Source: Pseudomonas putida (GTDB lineage Bacteria; Pseudomonadota; Gammaproteobacteria; Pseudomonadales; Pseudomonadaceae). Taken from it: a stretch of 64,000 nt of DNA. The translations under genes were made by a program, and so were the position numbers. Every line of letters starts with the position of its first letter. Position 1 is the stretch's first letter. The notes under the pieces were generated by a model that saw only the letters and a list, made by a program, of their open reading frames with translations, made no database searches and had not been told where the DNA came from. Below are positions 43,322 through 52,500 of this stretch, piece after piece. The stretch lies in assembly GCF_028682475.1 (NCBI RefSeq), contig NZ_JANHLE010000008.1, positions 62,001 through 126,000 on the forward strand, given 5' to 3'.

Positions 43322-45004
43322 TCAATACAACGCTCGATCTACTGTGTCCTCTGGCTTTTCAGGATCGCTGATATAAAGCAACTTGTTCTCAAAAATCTTG
43401 TCAGCGTCTTCGAGTGCTTCCTGGCTTTCTTCTGGGCTGGCAATTTTCATATTGCCGATCCCGAGCAACATCATCGCAAACTCCAGAGGGACCTTGAATT
43501 GATCACAACTCACTCTGATTGCAATACGATATTTATAGTAGGTGTGACACTCGATAACCCATGTGAACCCCTCTGCGGTGAGTCTGGCGCGCTCTCCTCC
43601 TAACGGCGGCGTCGCCTTTACTTCTTCGGGGTCGCCGCCGCCGTCTATGGCCCACTCCAGGCCAACCAACTGGTCTATGAGTACGCACTCGGCGCTGGGT
43701 TTGAGCTGCAGTTGAAAGACCTTACCCAACGTTATCGGCAAAAAGTCTTTGTCCATATCCATTGGTTTACCATCGAACAACAGCACAAATTGCCCCCACG
43801 GTTGAGTCGGTATCATTCGAACATTGAATGCGTGCTGTTCGGCTGTTTTGTTGTAGGGCGCGTCGAAGTTGGCGGTGACCGTATGATCTTCGCCCTTGAT
43901 CGGCTGGTACTGATAGCGGGCCCATCCCTGCTGATCGGTCAACACATCTTCAGAACTGCCATCAGGCTTGGCCCAGCTCACCACAACGCCCTCAGCCGGG
44001 CCAGTCGTCACTGCGTTATGCAGGCAAACCGCCAGGTCGATGGTTTCGTCTTTTGGGAAAACCGGCCAATACTCCGGCTGCTGGTGCTCAACCTGTTCAA
44101 GTTTGAAATGCCCCACGGTGCACGGGAGGGTAAATGGGTCGGCGTTATAAATACTCTGAAAGGTTATGTCCAGGTTACCGCTACCCAAGTTACCGCTAAT
44201 CACGTTGTATGCTTTACCCATCTGTTGGGTGCCATCTTCCTTTGGATCGGTCATCGACAGTTCAACCTCGAGTGTCGATGCCGCGTCTTTGTCTGCCCAC
44301 TCGGCATAAACAAGTGTACCTGGGTAGCCCTGCTCTGGCGCCCAACCACACTCGGTATCAACCACAGGTGCAAGCAGATGTGTTGCGCCCCGGCAGATCG
44401 GCACTTTGCCATTGGGCAGGAATCGGGCATCCTGGTTACCCAGTTTGATCGGGGTATCGCTCAGCTTCAGCGGTTGCAAATGCAGCTTGACCTCAACGGC
44501 CGTGAAATGCAGCGCACCAGGGCGCCACGGCCATTCGCCTTTGGGCGACTCTTCTTCCGGCGGCGAACCTGGATCGGGCGATGTCTCTGGGTTGAGACCA
44601 GATGCAACCCGTAACTCAAATTTATTGTCACCCTCCTTAAACGGACTAAAGTCCACCTGGTCTTCCAACCAGGGCATAGTCTTAGTCGATTCGCGCGAAG
44701 GACCAACCAATGGTTTTGGTTTAAACCGCGCAGTAGGAAATGCCCACAATTCGAGGTATGGTTGAACCACCGGTTCCGATGAATTTTGTGACGGCTGATA
44801 CTCGAGATGTAGCCTGTACGTACTTTTATAAGGATCGACCGGCAAGCTAAAATGTTGTTTTACAATGCCGTAGTAGAGGTAGACGTAGTTACGTTCTTCG
44901 TCATTCTCCTGTGAATATCTGCTGCCATCGCCATGGAGCTCCCAGTATTTCATCCCAGGCTCAACAAAGTTTCCGTTAAGAATAAGACTGCGTTCGATGT
45001 CCAT
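43322..45004 (-). CDS. Tc-associated accessory protein with Ig-like domain
   Basis: This 560-residue protein has no signal peptide or membrane segment. The N-terminal 150 residues look like a jelly-roll carbohydrate-binding module (SLILNGNFVEPGMKYWELHG; VQPYLELWAFPTARF). Residues about 310-400 form a bacterial Ig-like domain (GVVVSWAKPDGSSEDVLTDQ; GEDHTVTANFDAPYNK). The last 130 or so (from PWGQFVLLFDGK) resemble the C-terminal domain of the TcA1 protein, sharing the 'EGxTWxIxC' core and a final LLG. It lies 82 bp after the TcA2 gene. ATG at 45004 with GGAG nine bases upstream is preferred. No family name is known to me; a binding or assembly role in the Tc complex is inferred. Confidence 0.6.
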   Translation of the reverse strand: MDIERSLILNGNFVEPGMKYWELHGDGSRYSQENDEERNYVYLYYGIVKQHFSLPVDPYKSTYRLHLEYQPSQNSSEPVVQPYLELWAFPTARFKPKPLVGPSRESTKTMPWLEDQVDFSPFKEGDNKFELRVASGLNPETSPDPGSPPEEESPKGEWPWRPGALHFTAVEVKLHLQPLKLSDTPIKLGNQDARFLPNGKVPICRGATHLLAPVVDTECGWAPEQGYPGTLVYAEWADKDAASTLEVELSMTDPKEDGTQQMGKAYNVISGNLGSGNLDITFQSIYNADPFTLPCTVGHFKLEQVEHQQPEYWPVFPKDETIDLAVCLHNAVTTGPAEGVVVSWAKPDGSSEDVLTDQQGWARYQYQPIKGEDHTVTANFDAPYNKTAEQHAFNVRMIPTQPWGQFVLLFDGKPMDMDKDFLPITLGKVFQLQLKPSAECVLIDQLVGLEWAIDGGGDPEEVKATPPLGGERARLTAEGFTWVIECHTYYKYRIAIRVSCDQFKVPLEFAMMLLGIGNMKIASPEESQEALEDADKIFENKLLYISDPEKPEDTVDRALY

Positions 45005-45086
45005 CGATGAAAGCTCCAGGTGAGTGGCATCTAAGTACCAAGATAACTGAGCACACAATAAAAACCGCTACCCGCCCACTGTTGAG

Positions 45087-48000
45087 TCACGCGCCATCAC
45101 TCTCCCCCAACAGCTTTTCGACCTCACCGCTGAAGGTCTGGCCGCCGTCAACGGCGGTGTAATGGAAGTGCACAATAATATCGGTTATGTTCCCCAGCAG
45201 TTTTTTCTGCGTGTCAGATTGAAAACGCGGAAACTCCAATAGCCATTCAGAATCCGCACCGGTACCCTCAAACGGCAAGTAGCGACCGTCGTCAAAGTTC
45301 ATCTGCAGCACACCGTTATCATCGAGCCCGTTCGAAATCGCAATCTGTCCGGAGGGCCGCAGATTGAACTTGATATCGCCAGGGTTAGCCTGCTCATTGT
45401 TGGCATCATGGCAATAGCGCACAGCGGCGATTTCTGGCTTGATCACTGTTTTGCTGGAAACCTGCAGTAACCTCGCTTTAATGTCCTGATAGGGGCCGAG
45501 CACTGCAGGAAGGGTGACGGCAACCCGCAACAGTTGCCGCAGGTACAGGCCCGGATAGTCCTCGTCGAGCATCTTCGCGGTCACCGAAAACGGCAACGAG
45601 CCTTTGCTTTTCAAGGTTTCCAGTGCGCCCGCTGGTCCTGCCCACGCCGGTTCACCGAACAACTGGCGTAATGACACGGTCTTGACGATCTCCAGGCGCC
45701 GCTCGTTACGATGGATGAATGCCGACTCCATGTTCAACAGCGCCAGCTTCAATGCGTCGCCCGCCGTGAGGCCGTGGTAGTTGTCGAACCAGACATTGGG
45801 TTGGATGAAGGATGTTTCGTAATCGCCGATCTCGTATTGCCAACTGGCTTGAACCGAACTGCATAAGGCGACGACTGCATCGTATGTTTGAAAATGCAGG
45901 GTCGACATCTGGCCCAGCAACCAACGGAAAAGCGAAACCTTGGTGCCGCGCGTCTTGGTCAAAAAGGTGTTGAGCTCGCCAGCGTGCCCCTGGGCGCGGA
46001 CTTGCTGCGCCAGCGCCGTCTTCGCGGCCGTTATCTGGATGTCCTGGACCTCGATCTGTGCGGTGAGCGCTTCAGCTTCCTTGCTGGCAAGGTCACGTAA
46101 ATGCCCCCACTCCTGACTACGGCGAGAATAACGCTCAGACGCATCAAGGTTCCCTGAACGGGATTGCTTTGTAATACCGGTAATCGAGGACGCCGTTCCG
46201 GTTGCATAGGCGGGACCAGCCGCACGGTATCCACCATTGGCAAGCCCGAAGACATTAGGAAGCGTGTCCAGAGCGCCCCCCAATGTTGAGAAAACAGCAC
46301 TCGCTTGCTGGGGTGGCAAGGCTTGAACCATCAAGCCCATCGCCTCCCCTTCGTTCTTCGATGTGCGCTCGTCAGCCAAACTACGGTAGTACTCGAAACG
46401 CAACTGAACCGCCGCTAAATTGGCTTCAAGGGACGCTTTGGTTGCTTCAACCTGGGCAATGCTCTCTTCCTGCAACTGAACCGCGAAACCGGCCATCTCG
46501 ACCAGTTGACTCTGGACCATTTCTTCTTGTTGAGCGCGATCGCCTTGCTCCATGAATTGACGGACTTGTTCGCCAAAGCGGATTAACGTCTCCACCGCAC
46601 TCTGGGCGCGCCCAAGAATTGACAGGAAGCGATACGGAGGGACGACAAAATGGCCACCCGGATTACGCTGACCGAAGCCTGCGCTGCCTGCCTGGGCCCG
46701 CAGCAAATCTTGAGGATTGGCCATAGCCTCGTAAAGCTGCAAACTCATGGGCTTGCCATCGAGGGTCAGATTCCGGCGCATAGTGCTCAGGCGTGACGCT
46801 AAGGTTGCCCAGATTTCCAGCAAGCTCTCGTTCACCGGCGGTTGAAAGGCAGGCGAATCCAGGACACCCCACCACACAGGCCCACCCGGACGCTGGGCAA
46901 TGTTCGCCATCAGCGCCGGATCAATTGACGCTTCCAGCGCCGCTAGACGCACGGTATCAGACGACGCAAGACTTTCCAGGGGCGCGGGATGCCAACGACT
47001 GACACCGCGATAGTCCGGGGGATTGCCCATCAAGCTAAGCGCACGTACATAGAGCAGCTTCGCTTCGCTCAAACTATCCCGGGTCTGGCGTCGGTATAGG
47101 CCGTCAGCCCAGTCGATCAGATTGCGCACATAGTCGATGAAAATGGTTTTGCGGTAGTGCTCGGGGGTGGAATAGGCAATCGCATCCGGGTCGGTTGGCC
47201 CTTCAATTTCATAGTTCATATCGCCCTCTTCAAGCAGAGGGCGAGACTGCCAGTAGCTCTGGGCTTCGCGGGCAGCAGGAATAACCCGTGCCGCCGGATT
47301 GAAAACATAGTGCAGCCAGTTCTGCGCCTGCGCATGGTTGAGTTCCAGCTTCAAGCGCTGTGCAATCAGGTGCGGGACATGGAAGAACAACTCCCAGAGA
47401 AACCGGCCATTGGCGCCATTGAAGTCCAGCGGGACCGGCACACCCGGGGTCTCGGGCGTACCAGGTTCAGGTAAGTGCTGGGTATCCCAATGCAGCAGCT
47501 GGTCGACCGAGACTGCCAGGCGTTGAATCAGGTGCTGGCTGAACAGCGAGTTCAGACGAACACTGGGCACCTGGAAACCACTATCGTTGAACGTGAGGAA
47601 CTGCCCGCCGTTCCCTTTACCGCCTACTTGAGCTTCTACGATCGACGGTGCCGATGCCGAGGTGGCCTTTAACCTGACATCGAACCAGCTGTAGCCCGTA
47701 GAGGGGTTATCTGTTTGAGTCGCACCGAAGATAAAAGCCTGGCGCTCCGGAGTTTGACTGTTTAGCGAGCCCGCATAAGTGACTGCCGCTGTCTTGATGT
47801 CGCCACTTAATACCGCTGTCCCATTCCAGACTTCACCTTGCTGTTCGTAGTCATCTCCGAAGCGCTTCCAGATGCGTAGCTTTGTTGCCTTGAACCGATC
47901 AAATTTAGTATGCAGAAAATTTCGCTCGCTGGCGAAACCAATGGATTTGCCGTTGATCGTAATTGTAAAGTTTATTCCAGAAGTTACTTCTTCAGGCGAT

Positions 48001-49598
48001 GCGTTATTGATAGCCTCTACGATCTCATGCGAGACCATGAATCGTTTACTAAACAGCCCCTTGTGCGGCCCGGTTTTTAACAGTGAGGTCTGCTTGTACC
48101 AGACCTCTACGCTGGCTGGACTGAGCATGAGTTCAGGGTGAAAAATCAGCGTTGCCCGGCTGCCCTCACTCTGTAGATCGCCCTCTTGTATTTCAATTTT
48201 TACAATGGGCTGGCCCGGTGCCAACGCCGTGCTAAGAAACAGCCTGTCAATGCGCTTGGTGTAACGAAGCGCTGTACACTTGCCGCGAATGTTAAATTTG
48301 ACATCACTGGTGCTCGACGTTACAAACTCAACCTCCAGCTCCAGGTGCTGGTTAACTCCATCTATCGGTTCAAACGGAACCCAGCCTTCAATCGGGGCGC
48401 GATTCTGAGTGATGCTGGCCAGTTCATATTCCAGTTTGCTGTAGGCATCTTCGATATCAACGAAACGCTGCTGCACAACGGCTGCATCGGTATAACGCAC
48501 CAGGGCCAGACCCGCTAATTTGCCTGCGTCCACCTGTACCGGCTCGAAAGCCGAATTCCATGCGTTGACGAGTACTGGTTCATCTCCTGCTACATCGGCC
48601 TGTTTACTTGCAGCCTTTTGGGGAAGCGGTACCAGTGCTACCACCAAGGTCGCGCCAACTTGGGAAAAACTGGTAAACGATACGGCCATCAGGGTGTATT
48701 GAAGTTTCTCGTCAGCCGTAGTCAGATGCCCCACATTCATCGGCGCAACCCACATGCCGTTCACGTCAAGATAAGACAGTTTTACTTCATGGCGCCATTC
48801 TGCCGTGGCCGCAGTGTCACCTTGAGGTTGGCGTTCATGCCTGATGCGCTCGACCCACACCAGATAAAGGCGCTTTGCCGAGTAAACCGGGCGTATATGC
48901 GTGACATCCCTACCAAAGCTAAGGCTGATCTCCGTCCATTCCTCCCAAGCCGTCGGGTTCATGCGGGTATTGCTCGGCTGTAACGAGACCTTGGCTTTGC
49001 GGAAAAAATAGCGCAGGGGGGTGAATTTTTCGCTACCGATAAAATAGTAATCAGACTGGCGCCGGTCACAGCCATCCATGTAGCCGGCGCGAACCTGCAG
49101 GTTGCTGACCTGGTCGAAAGTGCTCAGGTAGTTCATTAGCGCTTCACGGACCCGCGTATCGTTGATGCGCGCCTGGTTGATGTCCATCTCGAGTGTTTTG
49201 AACAGTTCGGTTTTCTTCAGCCGTAGCGACGGGTCAATATAGTTTTCCGGGTAATACTGGAGCATTTCATTAGCCGACCAGATGGCATACTGCGATTCCC
49301 AATCACGCCAGAACGCTACCTCCTCTTGACTGAAGACACGGTCGTGGCCGGGCTCCATACCGTTGTAAATACCATGAATGTACTGCTGCAGGCTGGCGAT
49401 GGCCTCCGCAACCCAGGAGGTCTTGACCTTGTCACTGACCTGGTTGTCGATCAGTTGGTACTGGTACAGATCTTCGGCGGTTTTCAGTTGACCGCTGGCG
49501 GTGCCTTCAGCGGGGGCGACCTGACCAAGGAAGTACTTGACCATCGCCTCGCGGCGGTCCTCGTTGAGCTTGGCAAGCAAAGGCAGTTGGCTGTTCAT
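45087..49598 (-). CDS. Tc toxin TcA subunit, C-terminal half (A2)
   Basis: This 1503-residue protein begins with the ABC-toxin N-terminal-type region (LYQYQLIDNQVSDKVKTSWVAE; SLQQYIHGIYNGMEP; YAIWSANEMLQYYPENYIDP). A neuraminidase-like beta domain and a helical region follow (about 1000-1350; YRSLADERTSKNEG, TALAQQVRAQGH), then the TcA/TcB-binding domain (YEIGDYETSFIQPNVWFDNYHG). The C terminus has the usual beta-rich TcB-docking end. It corresponds to the pore and TcB-binding part of one-chain TcA proteins; the N-terminal part is encoded by the gene upstream. ATG at 49598 follows that gene's stop by one base, so the halves are translationally coupled. Confidence 0.9.
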   Translation of the reverse strand: MNSQLPLLAKLNEDRREAMVKYFLGQVAPAEGTASGQLKTAEDLYQYQLIDNQVSDKVKTSWVAEAIASLQQYIHGIYNGMEPGHDRVFSQEEVAFWRDWESQYAIWSANEMLQYYPENYIDPSLRLKKTELFKTLEMDINQARINDTRVREALMNYLSTFDQVSNLQVRAGYMDGCDRRQSDYYFIGSEKFTPLRYFFRKAKVSLQPSNTRMNPTAWEEWTEISLSFGRDVTHIRPVYSAKRLYLVWVERIRHERQPQGDTAATAEWRHEVKLSYLDVNGMWVAPMNVGHLTTADEKLQYTLMAVSFTSFSQVGATLVVALVPLPQKAASKQADVAGDEPVLVNAWNSAFEPVQVDAGKLAGLALVRYTDAAVVQQRFVDIEDAYSKLEYELASITQNRAPIEGWVPFEPIDGVNQHLELEVEFVTSSTSDVKFNIRGKCTALRYTKRIDRLFLSTALAPGQPIVKIEIQEGDLQSEGSRATLIFHPELMLSPASVEVWYKQTSLLKTGPHKGLFSKRFMVSHEIVEAINNASPEEVTSGINFTITINGKSIGFASERNFLHTKFDRFKATKLRIWKRFGDDYEQQGEVWNGTAVLSGDIKTAAVTYAGSLNSQTPERQAFIFGATQTDNPSTGYSWFDVRLKATSASAPSIVEAQVGGKGNGGQFLTFNDSGFQVPSVRLNSLFSQHLIQRLAVSVDQLLHWDTQHLPEPGTPETPGVPVPLDFNGANGRFLWELFFHVPHLIAQRLKLELNHAQAQNWLHYVFNPAARVIPAAREAQSYWQSRPLLEEGDMNYEIEGPTDPDAIAYSTPEHYRKTIFIDYVRNLIDWADGLYRRQTRDSLSEAKLLYVRALSLMGNPPDYRGVSRWHPAPLESLASSDTVRLAALEASIDPALMANIAQRPGGPVWWGVLDSPAFQPPVNESLLEIWATLASRLSTMRRNLTLDGKPMSLQLYEAMANPQDLLRAQAGSAGFGQRNPGGHFVVPPYRFLSILGRAQSAVETLIRFGEQVRQFMEQGDRAQQEEMVQSQLVEMAGFAVQLQEESIAQVEATKASLEANLAAVQLRFEYYRSLADERTSKNEGEAMGLMVQALPPQQASAVFSTLGGALDTLPNVFGLANGGYRAAGPAYATGTASSITGITKQSRSGNLDASERYSRRSQEWGHLRDLASKEAEALTAQIEVQDIQITAAKTALAQQVRAQGHAGELNTFLTKTRGTKVSLFRWLLGQMSTLHFQTYDAVVALCSSVQASWQYEIGDYETSFIQPNVWFDNYHGLTAGDALKLALLNMESAFIHRNERRLEIVKTVSLRQLFGEPAWAGPAGALETLKSKGSLPFSVTAKMLDEDYPGLYLRQLLRVAVTLPAVLGPYQDIKARLLQVSSKTVIKPEIAAVRYCHDANNEQANPGDIKFNLRPSGQIAISNGLDDNGVLQMNFDDGRYLPFEGTGADSEWLLEFPRFQSDTQKKLLGNITDIIVHFHYTAVDGGQTFSGEVEKLLGESDGA

Positions 49599-49599
49599 C

Positions 49600-52500
49600 T
49601 CAAGTGCGCCCCGCAAAGTTGTTGAGTCGTGCCTGACGTCCTGCTCCCAGCAAGTTCACTTTCAACCAGGTGACATGTTCCAGCTCATCCAGCCGGATCC
49701 CCAATGCAAACTGCGCAGGGTCGTGGCCATTACAATCAATTTCCCAGGTCAGGCCCTCTTCGCTCATCCGTTCAACTTGCCCGAACATCGGCTTGGACCG
49801 GATACCCAAACCGATCACATTCGGCCCTTGCCAGGTCAGCAGTACCTGCTGGCCGGGTAACAAGTCCTGCCCCGGCGCCGGTTGTACATGCAAGCGGTAG
49901 CTCGAACCTTGACGGAATGTCAGGTCCTCGGAAGGCGTGACAGGGTTGTCATCGAGCTGGATCGTCCACTGTGGTGCAGGAATGATCTGGATCTGGAACG
50001 ATAGCTGTTGCTCGCCCAGCCTGGCCGTGAGGGTAAATTCACCGGCCTTGTCGAGCGGAAATAGCCACGCACTCACGCCCGTCACATCAGAGAGTTGTGC
50101 CTGCTCTGGTGGTTCTGGCTGGTCAGTTCTGGACCAGAGCACCGGGTAGCGCGCGACGGGCTTCTTGCCTTCGCTTGGCGGCTCGTGATCCTGCTCGGAA
50201 TCAACACGTACGCCGACCGGCAGCACATTCCCGGGAGCAGCAACAGCGGTTACACACGGGCGCGAAGCGGGCACCATGGTCGGTCCGGAGAGTATTTCAA
50301 ACACGTGCTCCAGCAGGTCTGGCTCTTCTTGCGCGCCAGACCCTTGAGCATAGATAGCGCGGATACTCACGTGACCTGCCTGGGCAGGTGTGAAGGTTAT
50401 CTTCGCAATACCTTGATCATCTGTCTGTGAGAGCAACGCTTCCGGGTCCAGCCCTGCACCTTCGATGACCCACTTGATTTCGCTGCCTACCGACGGATCA
50501 CCCCAGAGCCCGATCAGCCTGCAACAAACAGTGACTGCTTCGCCGGCAACGTTGCTGGATTCCAGGCGCAGCTTATGATCTCTATCGATAGAGGGCCGGT
50601 CGACAAAGGTGATCGCCGGTAGACGAACGGTTCTTCCGTTGAACTCGGCTTTAACGTTGCAGACCCCGGCATAACGGCTGACCAAGCGCACGCGGGCGAT
50701 ACCCTGGCGGTCGGTATGCACATCGGCTGAGAGCAATCGGCCCAAGTCGGTTTCCCAATGAACAAGCCGATCGATCCCTTGATTCTCGAGGTAGTCCAAA
50801 AGCTGGACATACAATTCGACCTGCTGCTTTTCCCCAGCCAGTGGATTGCGCTTGGGCAAATCGTCGTCGCCGGAGAGCTTCTCGACCCTCAGACTCGGTT
50901 CGTGGCAGTCGATAAAGACCGGAGGTGCATACACATCCTGATCCAGGCCAATTCTGGCCAGGACCCGGGCGATGCCCATAATGACACCTGGATTGAGGAC
51001 AACGGTTGTCACCCCATCTTCGTTGGTAAAGGTCTGTCTCTGGTGCAGGCTGCCAGCATCGCTGACTTCCCAGCGCACCGAAATACCCTGCAGCGCTTTA
51101 CCACGCAGATCCTTGATCGTCAGCGTGACCGTCGCGACATTGTCATGCGCGACATCGCCAGCCACCAGGCGTACAGCGGAAACCGTACATGCCGTGGTGA
51201 CACTTTGCCCAACTTCCGCGACAGGACCTCGCTCAGTTGCCAACGATTGCGCAGTCAGGCAACTGAGTGCGTTCTGTGCGGCTGCCCGATATTGCTCATC
51301 AGTCGATTGCAACTTGAGAGCACCCAGTTCAAGTACTGAGCGCGCACTCAGGCCGGTCTTCTGACACAGCGTATGACAGCGCAGCAATTTATCGAATTCA
51401 ACCAGGGAAAACACGATGCCGTAACTGTTCACGGTCATCGCCACTTCCAACACTTCGCTTGCGCCCCACCCCATGAACTGCGCGACTTTGACCGCCGCCG
51501 CATCGCGTACCAGGCGTAATTGATCCTCGCTCGGAGGCACATCAGTAGCAAAAAGCTCCGGATCGTTGACCAGCCACAAGTAGTGCAGCAGCTTTTCCGC
51601 GGGTTGCTGCGCCATGCCGGTGAGCCGCTGGTAGAGGCTAAGGTAATAGAGTGTCGGCAGGCTGACGTCGCCAGCCGGAAAGCCAAACCAGCCCTCTCCC
51701 CAGCTACGTGCATGGTTTTGCAGCATGCCGGCGTCCAGCTGAAACTGCTCAGCGATGCGCGCCAGCCTGCTCAGCTGTGCGAGCTCCGCCAGCAAACGCT
51801 TGTACGTATCGGCGTGCTCCCCATCATCCGAGTGCACGGCCATGCGCAGCAAGCCAGGACGACTCAGGGTTGACAGGTCGCCGGACAGCGACAGTGCTCT
51901 GGCTGTGGCCAGCAAGTTGAAGACGCTGTATCTGGACCAGAACACCAGGGGTAAAACCAGCTCCGCAGGCATCGGCAGATAGTCCGCCAGACTTTCCTGC
52001 ACAACCGCTCGTTGAGCGGCGCGGGCGCGTAGAACAATTGCGAGAAGGGTTTCCAGTATTTGTTGCTTTTCCTGGACGACCGGCACAATCGAATTGCTGC
52101 GCACACGTTTATGCGTTTGTTGGTCTTCGCGCGGCTCTTCGCATTCGGGATCTTCCTGGCCATTGAAGAGGCTATTGAGTAGCGCTTCGATGATGCTCCT
52201 GGCGCTGTCCGCATAATCCTCTTCAGCGACCGCTACGCCGTCTTTGACAATGCCGTCGAGGTCGACCAGATCACGCAAGCGACATAGCCAGTGAGGGGTC
52301 ATGAGTTCACGTACGCCATTGCCCTCTGCAGAGGGCACTTCGATTGTGCTTGGCACTCCCGCTTCCAGCAAGGTCGTACGGGTGATCCTTACAGGTTCCA
52401 GACGACTGTTCAACTCACGTAACAGCCTGCTTTCCGCATCGGTGGAGACGGCCTGCGGCACACGCAGGTGCTGGATGAGCCAGACCACATCAATCTCATT

